DNA from: Sphingobium sp. Leaf26
GTDB taxonomy: Bacteria > Pseudomonadota > Alphaproteobacteria > Sphingomonadales > Sphingomonadaceae
Reading direction: 5' to 3'
Assembly: GCF_001421665.1 (NCBI RefSeq)
Contig: NZ_LMKV01000028.1
Span: 124,857 to 188,856, forward strand
DNA length: 64,000 nucleotides
Positions 16,891 through 25,863 of this stretch are shown here, piece by piece. The position numbers and the translations under genes were made by a program. A model generated the notes under the pieces. It did no database searches. It was given only the letters and a program-made list of their open reading frames with translations, and was not told where the DNA came from. The first letter of the stretch is position 1. Each line of letters begins with the position of its first letter.

Positions 16891-16960
16891 CTGTTCCCCG
16901 GCGCAGGCCGGGGTCCAGTTCAGGCCGTGGGACTGGACCCCGGCCTGCGCCGGGGAACAG
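16891..16960. repeat. Long perfect palindrome (29-bp arms), copy 1
   Basis: The left arm begins CTGTTCCCCGGCGCAGG and the right arm at 16932-16960 is its exact reverse complement, separated by 12 bases. The arm carries the CCGGCGCAGGCCGGGGTCCAG core shared with the copy at 17793. It lies just after the Rrf2 gene and would form a very strong hairpin, so it may end that transcript. Confidence 0.85.
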
Positions 16961-17025
16961 CATTTGGCATGGTTCCTTATGGAGATGGCCTTGCGCCCCG
17001 CACGCGCCTTCGCCACATCAGCATC

Positions 17026-17685
17026 ATGACCACGCCGCCGCTCAAAGCCACCCTGATCCCCGTCACCCCGCTCCAGCAGAATTGTACGCTCTTCTGGTGT
17101 ACGGAAACGATGCGCGGCGCCTTTGTCGATCCGGGCGGCGACCTGCCGGTGCTCAAGCAGGCGGTGGCCCAGCATGGCGTGACGATTGAGAAGATTCTCG
17201 TCACCCATGGCCATATCGACCATTGCGGTCAGGCCGGCGTGCTGGCCCGCGACCTTAATGTCCCGATCGAGGGGCCGCATGAGGACGACCGCTTCTGGAT
17301 CGACCGATTGCCGCAGGATGGTGAACGCTGGGGGCTGCCGGGTGAAAGTTTCGAGCCGGACCGCTGGCTGAACGATGGCGATCAGGTGACGGTCGGCAAT
17401 TTGACGTTCGACGTCTATCATTGCCCCGGCCACACGCCCGGCCATGTCGTCTTCCACCACGCGCCCAGCAAGCTGGCGATCGTGGGCGACGTGCTGTTCC
17501 AGGGGTCGATCGGCCGCACCGATTTCCCGCGCGGCAATCATCAGGATCTGATCGACGCGATCACCGGTAAGCTCTGGCCGTTGGGCGGCGAAACCGCCTT
17601 CGTCCCCGGCCATGGCCAGATGAGCAATTTCGCCCATGAACGGCGCACCAACCCCTATGTGGCCGATTCGGTGCTAGCGGGGTAG
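17026..17685 (+). CDS. MBL-fold hydrolase (glyoxalase II-like)
   Basis: A 219-residue metallo-beta-lactamase-fold enzyme. The metal ligands are in VTHGHIDHCGQAG (HxHxDH), then CPGHTPGHVVF, then GDVLFQGSIGRTDFPRG (Asp), and PGHGQM. The GRTDFPRG segment is typical of the YcbL/glyoxalase-II-like branch. It probably hydrolyses a glutathione thioester. The ATG at 17026 follows the palindrome by 65 bases. Two copies of the same palindrome flank it. Confidence 0.88.
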   Translation: MTTPPLKATLIPVTPLQQNCTLFWCTETMRGAFVDPGGDLPVLKQAVAQHGVTIEKILVTHGHIDHCGQAGVLARDLNVPIEGPHEDDRFWIDRLPQDGERWGLPGESFEPDRWLNDGDQVTVGNLTFDVYHCPGHTPGHVVFHHAPSKLAIVGDVLFQGSIGRTDFPRGNHQDLIDAITGKLWPLGGETAFVPGHGQMSNFAHERRTNPYVADSVLAG

Positions 17686-17792
17686 TTCGCCCGTCGCCTA
17701 TTGAACCCGATGTCTCCGCTTCCACGGGCATTACGGACGGTTTGCATGATCGCCGCTTTATAAGAACAAGCAATGACGTGCTTCATGGCTTT

Positions 17793-17862
17793 GCGTTCCC
17801 CGGCGCAGGCCGGGGTCCAGTTCCACGATCCGATCTGGACCCCGGCCTGCCCCGGGGAACGC
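17793..17862. repeat. Long palindrome, copy 2
   Basis: The left arm GCGTTCCCCGGCGCAGGCCG and onward (28 bases, 17793-17820) pairs with 17835-17862 with one mismatch. The arm core is identical to that of copy 1 at 16891, with differing outer and loop bases. It lies between the MBL gene and the convergent MAPEG gene. Confidence 0.85.
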
Positions 17863-17883
17863 TTACCTCATCGCATCTTGCTG

Positions 17884-18315
17884 TTACCCCCGCGCTGCCA
17901 TCGCCGGCGGCGCCGGCATCTCTCGCGTCGCGCCATAGGCGATGCTGAGCGCAACCCCCGCCATCACCAGCATCACGCCCCATGTCAGCAGCGCGCCGCC
18001 CGCGCGCAGCAGCGTGGGCTTGTCCGCATCCATGCCGAACGCATGGGCCACCCGCGCCACCACATAGACCAGAGCGCCGATCCACAGCCATAGCGACGCG
18101 CCCGCCGCCATCTCCACCAGCGCGAAGAGAATCAATATGATCGGCGTATATTCCACGAAGTTCGCATGCGCCCGCATCCGCTTCGCCAGCAGGCCGTTGC
18201 CGGCGTCACCATGCAATATCTTGTCCTTCACGCGGAATCGGGCGCAGCGAATCGCCAGCCACATGTTCAGCAGCGCGCAGGCGGCGGCAAAGGTCAGCGT
18301 GATCGGCAACAACAT
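17884..18315 (-). CDS. MAPEG family membrane protein
   Basis: A 143-residue four-helix membrane protein of the MAPEG superfamily (membrane-associated eicosanoid/glutathione metabolism). It shows the conserved KRMRAHANFVEYTPIILILFAL segment, in which Arg, Asn and Glu line the glutathione-binding pocket. The GALVYVVARVAHAFGM segment follows. Bacterial members are probably glutathione transferases or peroxidases with unknown substrate. The ATG is at 18313-18315. Confidence 0.85.
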   Translation of the reverse strand: MLLPITLTFAAACALLNMWLAIRCARFRVKDKILHGDAGNGLLAKRMRAHANFVEYTPIILILFALVEMAAGASLWLWIGALVYVVARVAHAFGMDADKPTLLRAGGALLTWGVMLVMAGVALSIAYGATREMPAPPAMAARG

Positions 18316-18534
18316 GGACTATCCCCTCTATTTCGCAGCTTATACCTTAATCTGTGGGGATGAAGGGGCAAGGCCAGGGAAGGAAAGCCTTGCACCCCGA
18401 ACAAAAACCGCTATAGGCGCAGGGCTTCGCGATCACCCGGGCCGCATGGGTCTGCGGCGCCGTTGGCGTCAGCTGTTCTGTTCGGATCTGGCCGGTCGTA
18501 CAACCTGATTAATTTTATGGAATAAGGTGCCGAC

Positions 18535-18714
18535 ATGGCTGTCCCCAAGCGCAAGACTTCTCCCTCCAAGCGCGGCATGCGTCGCAGCCATGATTCGCTG
18601 CGCGTCGAAGCATTCAACGAATGCTCGAATTGCGGCGAACTGAAGCGTCCCCACAATCTGTGCGACGCCTGCGGGCATTATAACGGCCGCGAAATCGTCG
18701 CCGTCGGGGCGTAA
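18535..18714 (+). CDS. rpmF: 50S ribosomal protein L32
   Basis: This 59-residue ribosomal protein starts [20 protein letters not shown]. It has two CxxC pairs, SNCGEL and DACGHY, which can bind zinc, and ends IVAVGA. AAGG lies 7 bases before the ATG at 18535. The downstream plsX, fabH, ihfA and merR order is a common alphaproteobacterial cluster. The YceD (DUF177) gene often found upstream of rpmF is not adjacent here. Confidence 0.95.
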   Translation: MAVPKRKTSPSKRGMRRSHDSLRVEAFNECSNCGELKRPHNLCDACGHYNGREIVAVGA

Positions 18715-18749
18715 GCCCGTCTCTCTACTCCGCAAAGGGGTGTTCTAAA

Positions 18750-19808
18750 GTGTCAGGCCAACCGCGAATCGCAATCGACGCGATGGGCGGGGATGAAGGC
18801 GTGCGCGTGATGATGGCGGGGGCCGCACTGGCCCGCCGCCGCCATGACGGTTTGCGTTTCACCCTGTTCGGCGACGAGGTGCGGATCAAGGCGGCGCTCG
18901 ACCAGCACCCGAATTTGCGGGCGGCGTCGGACGTGGTCCATGCCGACACAGTCGTCGATGGCTCGGACAAGCCGAGTGTCGCGATTCGCAAGAAGAGCAG
19001 TTCCATGGCAATGGCCATCGCCGCCGTGAAAGCGGGGGAGGCCGGTGCTGCCGTGTCCGCCGGCAATACCGGCGCGCTGATGGCGATGGCGAAGGTGGCC
19101 CTGCGCACCATGCCGGGCGTCGATCGTCCTGCGCTGGCGGCTTTGCTGCCGACGCTGGGCGACAATGACGTCGTGATGCTGGACCTGGGCGCCAACACCG
19201 AATGCGACGCCCGCAACCTCGTCCAGTTCGCGGTGATGGGCGCCGCCTATTCGCGCATCGCCTTCGATCTTGAACGGCCGCGCGTGCGCCTGCTCAACAT
19301 CGGCACCGAAGACCTCAAGGGTACGGACGAGATTCGGGACGCCGCCGCCGTGCTGCGCAGCGCGACCAGCCTGCCGCTCCAGTTCGACGGATTCACCGAA
19401 GGCGACAAGATCGCCCGTGGCGATGCCGACGTGATCGTCTGCGACGGCTTTTCCGGCAATGTCGCGCTCAAGACGGCGGAGGGCACGGCCCGTTTCGTCA
19501 CGGACGTGCTGCGCAAGGCCTTCACCAGTTCGATCCGCTCGAAGATCGGTTTCCTGATCTCGAAGCCGGCGATGCACCTGCTCAAGCATCATCTCGACCC
19601 CAACAATCACAATGGCGCGGTCTTCCTCGGCCTCAACGGCGTGGTGGTGAAAAGCCATGGCAGCGCGAATGACAAGGGCGTGGCCAACGCCGTCCATGTC
19701 GCCGCCCGATTGCTGGAGGAAGATATCACCCGCCGCATCGCCGCCGACATGGCCGGCATCCAGTCGCTGTCGGCCGCCGCATCCAAGCTGGAGCAGCCCG
19801 TCAAGTGA
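18750..19808 (+). CDS. plsX: Phosphate acyltransferase PlsX
   Basis: A 352-residue peripheral membrane enzyme that makes acyl-phosphate from acyl-ACP for phospholipid synthesis. Recognisable motifs are [12 protein letters not shown] at the N-terminus, [12 protein letters not shown] in the centre, DLGANTEC, and [27 protein letters not shown] closes the core. Translation starts at GTG 18750, preceded by AAGGGG. Its stop overlaps the fabH start (GTGA). Confidence 0.95.
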   Translation: MSGQPRIAIDAMGGDEGVRVMMAGAALARRRHDGLRFTLFGDEVRIKAALDQHPNLRAASDVVHADTVVDGSDKPSVAIRKKSSSMAMAIAAVKAGEAGAAVSAGNTGALMAMAKVALRTMPGVDRPALAALLPTLGDNDVVMLDLGANTECDARNLVQFAVMGAAYSRIAFDLERPRVRLLNIGTEDLKGTDEIRDAAAVLRSATSLPLQFDGFTEGDKIARGDADVIVCDGFSGNVALKTAEGTARFVTDVLRKAFTSSIRSKIGFLISKPAMHLLKHHLDPNNHNGAVFLGLNGVVVKSHGSANDKGVANAVHVAARLLEEDITRRIAADMAGIQSLSAAASKLEQPVK

Positions 19809-20785
19809 TCCGCCGGTCCATATTGCTCGGCACGGGTTCGGCCCTGCCCGTTCGCACTGTCAGCAACGCCGAACTGGCTGAAACCGTCGACACCAGCGAC
19901 GAATGGATCGTCGAGCGCACCGGCATCCGAAACCGCCATATCGCGGGCGATGGCGAAACCACCGCTTCGCTCGCCACTGACGCCGCCGCCAGGGCGATCG
20001 AGGCAGCCGGCGTCACCGCGCAGGATATCGACCTCATCATCCTGGCGACGGCCACGCCCGATCAGACCTTCCCCGCCGCCGCGACCAAGGTGCAGGCGGC
20101 GCTGGGCATCAACGATTGCGTTGCTTTCGACGTCGCCGCCGTTTGCTCCGGCTTCCTTTATGCCATGACCGTGGCGGACAGCATGATCCGTTCCGGCGCA
20201 GCCAACCGTGCGCTGGTGATCGGCTCGGAAACCTTCAGCCGCATTCTCGACTGGGAAGACCGCACCACCTGCGTCCTGTTCGGCGACGGCGCCGGCGCCG
20301 TCGTGCTGGGCGCGGAGGAAAGCGCCGACGCCGATCCCAAAACCGCGCGCGGCATCCTCTCGGCCAAGCTGCATGCCGATGGCCGCCACAACCAGCTACT
20401 CTATGTCGACGGCGGGCCGTCCACGACCCAGACCGTGGGCAAGTTGCGCATGAAGGGGCAGGAAGTGTTCCGCCATGCGGTGGTGAACCTCGCCTCCGTG
20501 CTGAAGGAAGCGATGGAACTGGCGGGCCTTACCCCCGACGATATCGACTGGCTGGTCCCGCATCAGGCCAATGCCCGCATCCTCGACGCGACCGCGCGCA
20601 AACTGAAGATGGCGCCGGAGCGTGTGGTGATGACGGTGGATCGCCACGCCAACACATCCGCCGCCTCCGTGCCGCTTGCGCTCGACTGCGCGGTGCGGGA
20701 TGGCCGGATCAAGCCGGGCCACCTGATCGTGCTGGAAGCGATGGGCGGCGGCTTCACTTGGGGCGCCTGCGTCCTTAGGGTGTAA
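19805..20785 (+). CDS. fabH: 3-oxoacyl-ACP synthase III
   Basis: A 326-residue enzyme that condenses acetyl-CoA with malonyl-ACP to start fatty acid synthesis. The N-terminus [18 protein letters not shown] is followed by [18 protein letters not shown]. The nucleophilic cysteine is in [11 protein letters not shown], the histidine in [11 protein letters not shown] and the asparagine in [11 protein letters not shown]. It starts at a GTG that overlaps the plsX stop. Confidence 0.96.
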   Translation: MIRRSILLGTGSALPVRTVSNAELAETVDTSDEWIVERTGIRNRHIAGDGETTASLATDAAARAIEAAGVTAQDIDLIILATATPDQTFPAAATKVQAALGINDCVAFDVAAVCSGFLYAMTVADSMIRSGAANRALVIGSETFSRILDWEDRTTCVLFGDGAGAVVLGAEESADADPKTARGILSAKLHADGRHNQLLYVDGGPSTTQTVGKLRMKGQEVFRHAVVNLASVLKEAMELAGLTPDDIDWLVPHQANARILDATARKLKMAPERVVMTVDRHANTSAASVPLALDCAVRDGRIKPGHLIVLEAMGGGFTWGACVLRV

Positions 20786-20880
20786 ACCATAGCTACCGCT
20801 TGCCAAAGCGCCGCGAATCAATCACATTTCCTGTTGACCGTCCGGGGGGAAGGTCACTGGCTTGAATGAGGGGATGGTCG

Positions 20881-21177
20881 ATGACCGGCAACGGAACGCT
20901 GACACGCGCGGATCTGGCAGAGAGCGTCAATCGCCATGTGGGCCTGTCGCGGGCCGAGGCGGCTGCGCTGGTCGAATCCATCCTCGAACATATGTCCTCC
21001 GCGCTGGAGCGTGGGGAAAATGTGAAGATTTCCAGTTTCGGCACCTTCGTCCTGCGCGACAAGACGGAACGGATGGGCCGTAATCCCAAGACCGGCGTGG
21101 AAGTGCCGATCGAGCCGCGCCGGGTACTGACTTTCCGCGCCAGCCAGACGATGCGCGACAGGGTCGCCTCCGCCTGA
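20881..21177 (+). CDS. ihfA: Integration host factor alpha subunit
   Basis: A 98-residue histone-like DNA-bending protein, [19 protein letters not shown], with [17 protein letters not shown] and the DNA-contacting arm region [22 protein letters not shown]; the arm proline is present. I chose ATG 20881 because GAGGGG lies about 7 bases upstream. An earlier ATG at 20866 would add MRGWS and is less likely. Confidence 0.95.
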   Translation: MTGNGTLTRADLAESVNRHVGLSRAEAAALVESILEHMSSALERGENVKISSFGTFVLRDKTERMGRNPKTGVEVPIEPRRVLTFRASQTMRDRVASA

Positions 21178-21328
21178 GAGAAAAGCGCTCCGTTCGCCAA
21201 TAACCGGGAGGAACTGGCACGGGATGCGGTCTTTTGCCGGCCCTGATCGGCAACCGGTCGCTTTTCCAATATTACCATCGCTTTACCATGGTTGACCTTG
21301 GCGCGATTATGGGTGCAACATCCCTGTC

Positions 21329-21697
21329 ATGGAAAAGGCAGAGGGTGCATTTCTGACTATCAGCGAGCTGGCCGGCGAGCTTGGTCTTCCCCAACATATC
21401 TTGCGCTATTGGGAAACCCGCTTTCCCCAGTTGCGCCCACTGCAACGATCGGGCAACCGTCGCTACTACCGACCGGCCGACGTCGCGCTGGCGCGCCGTA
21501 TCCACCAATTGCTCAATGTCGAAGGCTTCACCGTCAAGGGCGCGCAAAAGGCCCTGGTGGACGGCAATGGCGCCGCGCCGGTCGCCCCATCCTCCGCGCC
21601 GGCCCCTGTAGTGCCTCCCGTACCGCCGCAGCAGGCCGACCTGCTGGCCCGCCTGCTGGCGATTCGGACAGACCTCGCCAAAGCGATCGGCGACTGA
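21329..21697 (+). CDS. MerR family transcriptional regulator
   Basis: A 122-residue regulator with a winged-helix DNA-binding domain: FLTISELAGELGLPQHILRYWETRFPQLRPL, then RSGNRRYYRPADVALARRI, the MerR signature. The C-terminal half is proline- and alanine-rich and ends LAIRTDLAKAIGD. No cysteine-based metal site is visible. It follows ihfA as in other sphingomonads and may be co-transcribed, with 151 bases between. Confidence 0.9.
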   Translation: MEKAEGAFLTISELAGELGLPQHILRYWETRFPQLRPLQRSGNRRYYRPADVALARRIHQLLNVEGFTVKGAQKALVDGNGAAPVAPSSAPAPVVPPVPPQQADLLARLLAIRTDLAKAIGD

Positions 21698-21703
21698 AAC
21701 CCT

Positions 21704-22144
21704 TTACTTGGCCGGCGCGCGATAGGGGATGAAGTCGCCCAGCGCGCAGGCGCCCGACATCATGCCGGTCATCCGGTCGGCGGTGGTGGTGAAGTCGCCC
21801 CGGCACAGTTGCGATCCAAAGCTGCGCACGATCATGATGTCACCCGCGGACAGGCCGCTGCAACTGCCGATCAGTTCATTCTTGTATATCAGCTTGCGGC
21901 TGACCCTGTAGAGCAGCACATTGTTGCTGATGACCGTCAGGTTGGTCTGCGGCTCGCGATTGATGCAACTGACCTTCTCGCCCGGCACCTTGCCGGCCAA
22001 CGCCTTGTCCAGGCTCGCCGCCTGCTTTTCGGTCAGCGGCTTGGGTTCATAACTGCCCGTACAGCCCGCCAGCAGCAGCGCCGCCGCAGCCATTATCCCT
22101 GCGCGTCCGATCCACGCCATCATCGCGACTCTCTCCATCGTCAT
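21704..22144 (-). CDS. Secreted lipoprotein, paralogue 1
   Basis: A 146-residue protein with a signal peptide ending in a lipobox (AAAALLLAGCTGSYEP), so it is probably anchored to a membrane. The mature part contains EKVSCINREPQTNLTVISNNVLLYR, then ELIGSCSGLSAGDIMIV, QLCRGDFTTT and GACALGDFIPY. Cysteines are spaced in a way that suggests disulfides. The next upstream gene is a clear paralogue. A start at the second or third Met is also possible. Family and function unknown. Confidence 0.7.
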   Translation of the reverse strand: MTMERVAMMAWIGRAGIMAAAALLLAGCTGSYEPKPLTEKQAASLDKALAGKVPGEKVSCINREPQTNLTVISNNVLLYRVSRKLIYKNELIGSCSGLSAGDIMIVRSFGSQLCRGDFTTTADRMTGMMSGACALGDFIPYRAPAK

Positions 22145-22202
22145 GCCCCAAAGACGGTATCATAGCGCAAAAACCGTAGGGGTCGCAGCGGAGCAAACGT
22201 CC

Positions 22203-22616
22203 CTAATCTTCCGCCCTGGTCTTTTCCGCTCGGTCATAGATCGTAAAATCGCCGATCTGGCAGGTGCCGGTGCGAATGCCGCTGGCCAGATCCTCCACCA
22301 CTATCATGTCGCCGGTGCAGATGCGGGGCTTGTCGATGCCGATGATCGGCTTTCCGCCCTTCATCAGGCCATTGCAACTGCCGATCGTGCGGTTGACGAA
22401 CCGTTTTCCGCCGACGCGATAGACCAATATGTCGTCGCTGATAACGGTCAGCTTCAACAGCGGTGACTGGCGGATGCAAGGCGTCGTTCCGGTCATGACC
22501 CGGCCGGCCAACTCTTTGTCCAGCGCTGCTTCCTGCTTCGGCTTCAGGGCAGGCCCCTGCGCGCTCGCCTGCCCGGCCAGCAGCAGAAGCGGCAACAACA
22601 TAATGGAATGGCGCAT
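22203..22616 (-). CDS. Secreted protein, paralogue 2
   Basis: A 137-residue exported protein with signal peptide (MRHSIMLLPLLLLAGQASAQ). Shared segments with the neighbour include the pattern LDKELAGRV, PCIRQSPLLKLTVISDDILVYRVGGKR, GSCNGL and CTGDMIVVEDL. It therefore arose by tandem duplication. It has no lipobox cysteine, unlike the first copy. Function unknown. Confidence 0.75.
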   Translation of the reverse strand: MRHSIMLLPLLLLAGQASAQGPALKPKQEAALDKELAGRVMTGTTPCIRQSPLLKLTVISDDILVYRVGGKRFVNRTIGSCNGLMKGGKPIIGIDKPRICTGDMIVVEDLASGIRTGTCQIGDFTIYDRAEKTRAED

Positions 22617-22643
22617 GATATTCCCCCTCGGATGATCGACAGG

Positions 22644-23378
22644 TCAGGCTGCGTCCTTGGCCGCGCGCCGTGCCGCCAGTTCCGCCACGCTGCGCGCGCG
22701 CATGAAGATGTTGGTTGCCCGTTCCAGCCCGATGCTGGTCGGCACCGTCGCCTCGCCCCGCGCCCGTGCGGCTTCCACTGCCGCGACCCGCTGCGACAGC
22801 GCGTCGTTGTCTGGCTCCACGCCCAGCGCGAAACGGCCGTTGGAGAGCGTATATTCATGCGCGCAATAGACGATCGTGTCGTCGGGCAGGGCAGAAAAGC
22901 GCGCCATGTTGGTGAACATCTGCGCCGCCGTCCCTTCGAACAGCCGGCCGCACCCCATGGCGAACAATGTGTCGCCGACGAAGAGGATATGATCGTCGCC
23001 CAGATCATAGGCGACATGGCCCGCCGTATGCGCCGGCACCGCCATCACCGTCGCGACATGGTCGCCGATGCGGACCTGATCGCCTTCATCCACCGTCCGG
23101 TCCAGCGTGCCGATCTTCTCCGCCTCTGCCGCCGGGCCGGTGATCACGCAGCCCCCCCATGCCTCTGCCGCCGCCTTGATCGACGCATTGCCGCCGACAT
23201 GATCGCCATGCCAGTGGGTGTTCCAGATCTGGCCGATGGTCCAGCCTCGCGCAGCGGCGGCCTCCAGCACCGGGTCCGCCACGGCGGGGTCGATCGCCAC
23301 CGTCTCCCCGCTGGCCGCGTCATGCAGCAGCCAGACATAATTATCGTTGAGAACGGGGATGCGAACGACCTCCAGCAT
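22644..23378 (-). CDS. gloB: Hydroxyacylglutathione hydrolase (glyoxalase II)
   Basis: A 244-residue MBL-fold enzyme that hydrolyses S-lactoylglutathione to lactate and glutathione. The metal site is in NTHWHGDHVGGN, then PAHTAGHVAYD, and LFVGDTLFAMGCGRLFEGT, which matches GloB precisely. YCAHEYTLSNGRFA and the C-terminal glutathione-binding tail with NIFMRARS follow. The start ATG is at 23376-23378. It follows gloA on the same strand with 5 bases between. Confidence 0.95.
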   Translation of the reverse strand: MLEVVRIPVLNDNYVWLLHDAASGETVAIDPAVADPVLEAAAARGWTIGQIWNTHWHGDHVGGNASIKAAAEAWGGCVITGPAAEAEKIGTLDRTVDEGDQVRIGDHVATVMAVPAHTAGHVAYDLGDDHILFVGDTLFAMGCGRLFEGTAAQMFTNMARFSALPDDTIVYCAHEYTLSNGRFALGVEPDNDALSQRVAAVEAARARGEATVPTSIGLERATNIFMRARSVAELAARRAAKDAA

Positions 23379-23383
23379 GGCGT

Positions 23384-23818
23384 CTACCAGGCTCCGACGT
23401 TGGGCATGGACACCCATGGCTCGGCCGGTTCCAGCCGCCCGTCCTGCAACAGCTCGATCGAAATATCGTCGGGCGTCCGCACGAATGCCATATGCCCGTC
23501 GCGCGGGGGCCGGTTGATGGTGACGCCCGCGTCCATCAACGTCTGGCACGTCGCGTAGATATTCTCGACCTGATAGGCGATATGGCCGAAATTGCGCCCG
23601 CCATCATAGGTTTCACCCGCGCCGCCATCTGCCGGCGGCCAGTTGTAGGTCAATTCGACCTGCGCATCCTCATCGCCCGGTGCGGCAAGATAGACCAGCG
23701 TGAACCGCCCCTGTTCGCTGTCGAAGCGCTTGACCTCTTTCAGGCCCAGCAGGTCGAAAAAGGCGATCGTCTTGTCGACGTCGGTCACGCGGATCATGCT
23801 ATGCAGGAATTTGGGCAA
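23384..23818 (-). CDS. gloA: Lactoylglutathione lyase (glyoxalase I)
   Basis: A 144-residue metalloenzyme that isomerises the methylglyoxal-glutathione adduct. It starts FLHSMIRVTDVDKTIAFFDLLGLKEV, with a metal-ligand histidine in LHSMIRV. The other ligands appear as Glu in QVELTYNW, His in FGHIAYQV and Glu in DISIELLQ. Together with gloB it forms a complete glutathione-dependent methylglyoxal detoxification operon. Confidence 0.95.
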   Translation of the reverse strand: MPKFLHSMIRVTDVDKTIAFFDLLGLKEVKRFDSEQGRFTLVYLAAPGDEDAQVELTYNWPPADGGAGETYDGGRNFGHIAYQVENIYATCQTLMDAGVTINRPPRDGHMAFVRTPDDISIELLQDGRLEPAEPWVSMPNVGAW

Positions 23819-23922
23819 GATAGTCTCCGTTCGTCGCTGGAAAGCAACCGTTCATCTCGGTCATTATAGATAGGCTCTCAAGATAAGGTCGCGCTTCACA
23901 GGACGGAAGAGGAAAGCAGACA

Positions 23923-24630
23923 ATGGTTTTGGAAATGCGGGACAAGATTTTGCTGGGCAGCGCGGCGCTGCTGGCGCTGGGCGTGATGACGGGCGGCTAT
24001 CTGCTGGGCGACGGGCTCAAGCGGGCCAAGGCGGCAGACCGGTCGGTCACGGTGCGCGGCCTGGCCGAAAAGGATGTGATGGCGGATCTCGCCACCTGGT
24101 CGATCAGCTATTCGGCCACCGGTTTCGACCTGCCCACGGTACGCGCTGAAATCGACAGCAACACCAAGGCGCTACAGGCCTATTTCAGCAGCCTGGGCTT
24201 CAAGGCGGGCGACCTCACCCCGACCGGTGCGGGGGTGAACCAATATCTCAACAATGGGGTGAACAACATCACCATTACCCAGCGGATGCTGCTGCGCACC
24301 ACCGACATCGCCCGCGCCCAGCGTGCGGTCGCGCAGCAGTTCGACCTCGTCCGTCGCGGCGTGACGCTTCAGGAAGGGTCGGGGATGAAATATAGCTTCA
24401 CCAAACTGAATGATGTGAAGCCGGACATGGTCGCCGCCGCTACCCGCGACGCGCGTGCCGCCGCCGAACAGTTCGCCAAGGATTCTGGTGCCGGCGTGGG
24501 CGGCATCAAGAGCGCGACCCAGGGCTATTTCTCGATCGACGCGCGCGATGGCGAAGGCGGCGACGGATCGAGCGACACGCCCTACAAGAAGGTTCGCGTC
24601 GTCACCACCGTCGACTTCTACCTTAAATAG
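23923..24630 (+). CDS. SIMPL domain periplasmic protein (DUF541)
   Basis: A 235-residue protein with an N-terminal membrane anchor (KILLGSAALLALGVMTGGYLLG) and a SIMPL domain: RSVTVRGLAEKDVMADLATWSISY, ALQAYFSSLGFKAGDLTPTG, and a C-terminal ARDARAAAEQFAKDSGAGVGGIK and KKVRVVTTVDFYLK. The family occurs in bacterial envelopes with an unknown role. AGAGGAAAG lies before the ATG at 23923. It is divergent from gloA. Confidence 0.88.
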   Translation: MVLEMRDKILLGSAALLALGVMTGGYLLGDGLKRAKAADRSVTVRGLAEKDVMADLATWSISYSATGFDLPTVRAEIDSNTKALQAYFSSLGFKAGDLTPTGAGVNQYLNNGVNNITITQRMLLRTTDIARAQRAVAQQFDLVRRGVTLQEGSGMKYSFTKLNDVKPDMVAAATRDARAAAEQFAKDSGAGVGGIKSATQGYFSIDARDGEGGDGSSDTPYKKVRVVTTVDFYLK

Positions 24631-24639
24631 GCGCGCTTC

Positions 24640-24882
24640 TTAGCAACGGCCCCGGCGGCGATCGCGGCGCGAACATGCGCTCTTGTCGCCGATGATCGCG
24701 CCGGCGGCCCCGCCGATCACCGCGCCTTCGGTGGTGCCCAGGCCCGTGGCACTGCCCACGATGGCGCCGCCGGCACCACCGATCAGCCCGCCGCGCGTCG
24801 CCCCGCGCGAACAGGCGGTGGTCGCCGTCGCCGCGACGACCAGCAGGCCGATGCCCAAAACCTTCTTCCAATGACTGTCCAT
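24640..24882 (-). CDS. Small glycine-zipper lipoprotein
   Basis: An 80-residue protein: MDSHWKKVLGIGLLVVAATATTACSRG, with a lipobox-like ATTAC, followed by a glycine-zipper two-helix region (GGLIGGAGGAIVGSATG and GAVIGGAAGAIIGDK). It ends RRDRRRGRC. This is the typical entericidin/OmpA-like glycine-zipper pattern. The ribosome site GAAGGAGA is 7 bases before the ATG at 24880-24882. It lies convergent with the SIMPL gene, the ends 9 bases apart. Confidence 0.75.
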   Translation of the reverse strand: MDSHWKKVLGIGLLVVAATATTACSRGATRGGLIGGAGGAIVGSATGLGTTEGAVIGGAAGAIIGDKSACSRRDRRRGRC

Positions 24883-24984
24883 CTCGCTGTCTCCTTCATC
24901 CAATATCGCTATGGACAGGCGAACGGGTCGGGCGAGGCGGCAGTTCCGTGACAAAGTCTTGCTGGCTATCTCAAACGGGCTGCC

Positions 24985-25863
24985 TCAACCGGCAGATTTG
25001 GCAGCAGGAAGCCGCGACAGATTGTCCGCCGCCGCCTTGCCCGCCGGCGCGTCCGGCGCCAGTTTCATCGCCCGGCCCCACGCGGCCCTTGCAATATCCT
25101 CATGGTCGGTCAGCACCGCGATATTGCCTTCCTCCAGCGCGACCGAGGCATCGTCGGGCGATAGTTGCACGGCCCGCGCGATATGCGCCTGTGCCAGCCG
25201 CAGGTCGCCGGTGCGCCGCGCCAGCGTCGCCGACAGCAGCCAGCCTAGCGGGTCTTTCGGCGCCTGCGTCAATGCGATGTCCAGCGAATCGCGCGCCGCC
25301 TCCATATCGTTCAGCGCCACCAGCGCCCGCGCCCTGTCCAGATGGACCTCACCTTTTTCCAGCCCGTCGGGCAATCCGCGCGCCAGCGCCGCGTCGAAAT
25401 CGCCCCGCGCCTTGGGCAGGTCGCCGTTCGCCATCGCGGCATTGCCGGCCTGCGCCCATAGCCGCGCCGCTTCGACCATCTCGCCGCTGCGCTCGGCTTC
25501 CTCGGCCGCCTGTTCGAACGCGACGATCGCCGGCGTCCAGCGCTCCGCCCGCGCATAGGCAAAGCCCATACAATGCCGGGCATAGAAGCTGCCCCCTTCG
25601 ATGCGCCATTTCTGGGCAAAGGCGACGCCGGCATCGGGTGATTCGATCGCCTGGTCCAGACAGGCCTGGAAGGGTGCGGCGAATTTCGCGGGAATGGGCA
25701 CCTTGCCGTCTTCCCGCGCCAGCGCGGCCGCCGGGTCAGTCGCAGTCGCCACAGCGGCGGCTGCGGCGCGCTGCTCCTGCTTTTCCTTGCGGCTGCGATT
25801 CATCACCGCCTCGATCTCGGGATCATAGGCCTGGAGCAGGATCGGCAGGAGCAGGAAGGGCAT
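24985..25863 (-). CDS. Tetratricopeptide-repeat protein
   Basis: A 292-residue protein beginning with a hydrophobic leader (MPFLLLPILLQAYDPEI), so probably exported or membrane attached. A short charged region (NRSRKEKQEQR) precedes helical repeats of TPR type, for example ARLWAQAGNAAMANGDLPKARGDFDAAL and LARRTGDLRLAQAHIARAVQLSPDD. Partners unknown. Its ATG overlaps the stop of the upstream hydrolase gene by one base (TGATG), so the two are coupled. Confidence 0.8.
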   Translation of the reverse strand: MPFLLLPILLQAYDPEIEAVMNRSRKEKQEQRAAAAAVATATDPAAALAREDGKVPIPAKFAAPFQACLDQAIESPDAGVAFAQKWRIEGGSFYARHCMGFAYARAERWTPAIVAFEQAAEEAERSGEMVEAARLWAQAGNAAMANGDLPKARGDFDAALARGLPDGLEKGEVHLDRARALVALNDMEAARDSLDIALTQAPKDPLGWLLSATLARRTGDLRLAQAHIARAVQLSPDDASVALEEGNIAVLTDHEDIARAAWGRAMKLAPDAPAGKAAADNLSRLPAAKSAG

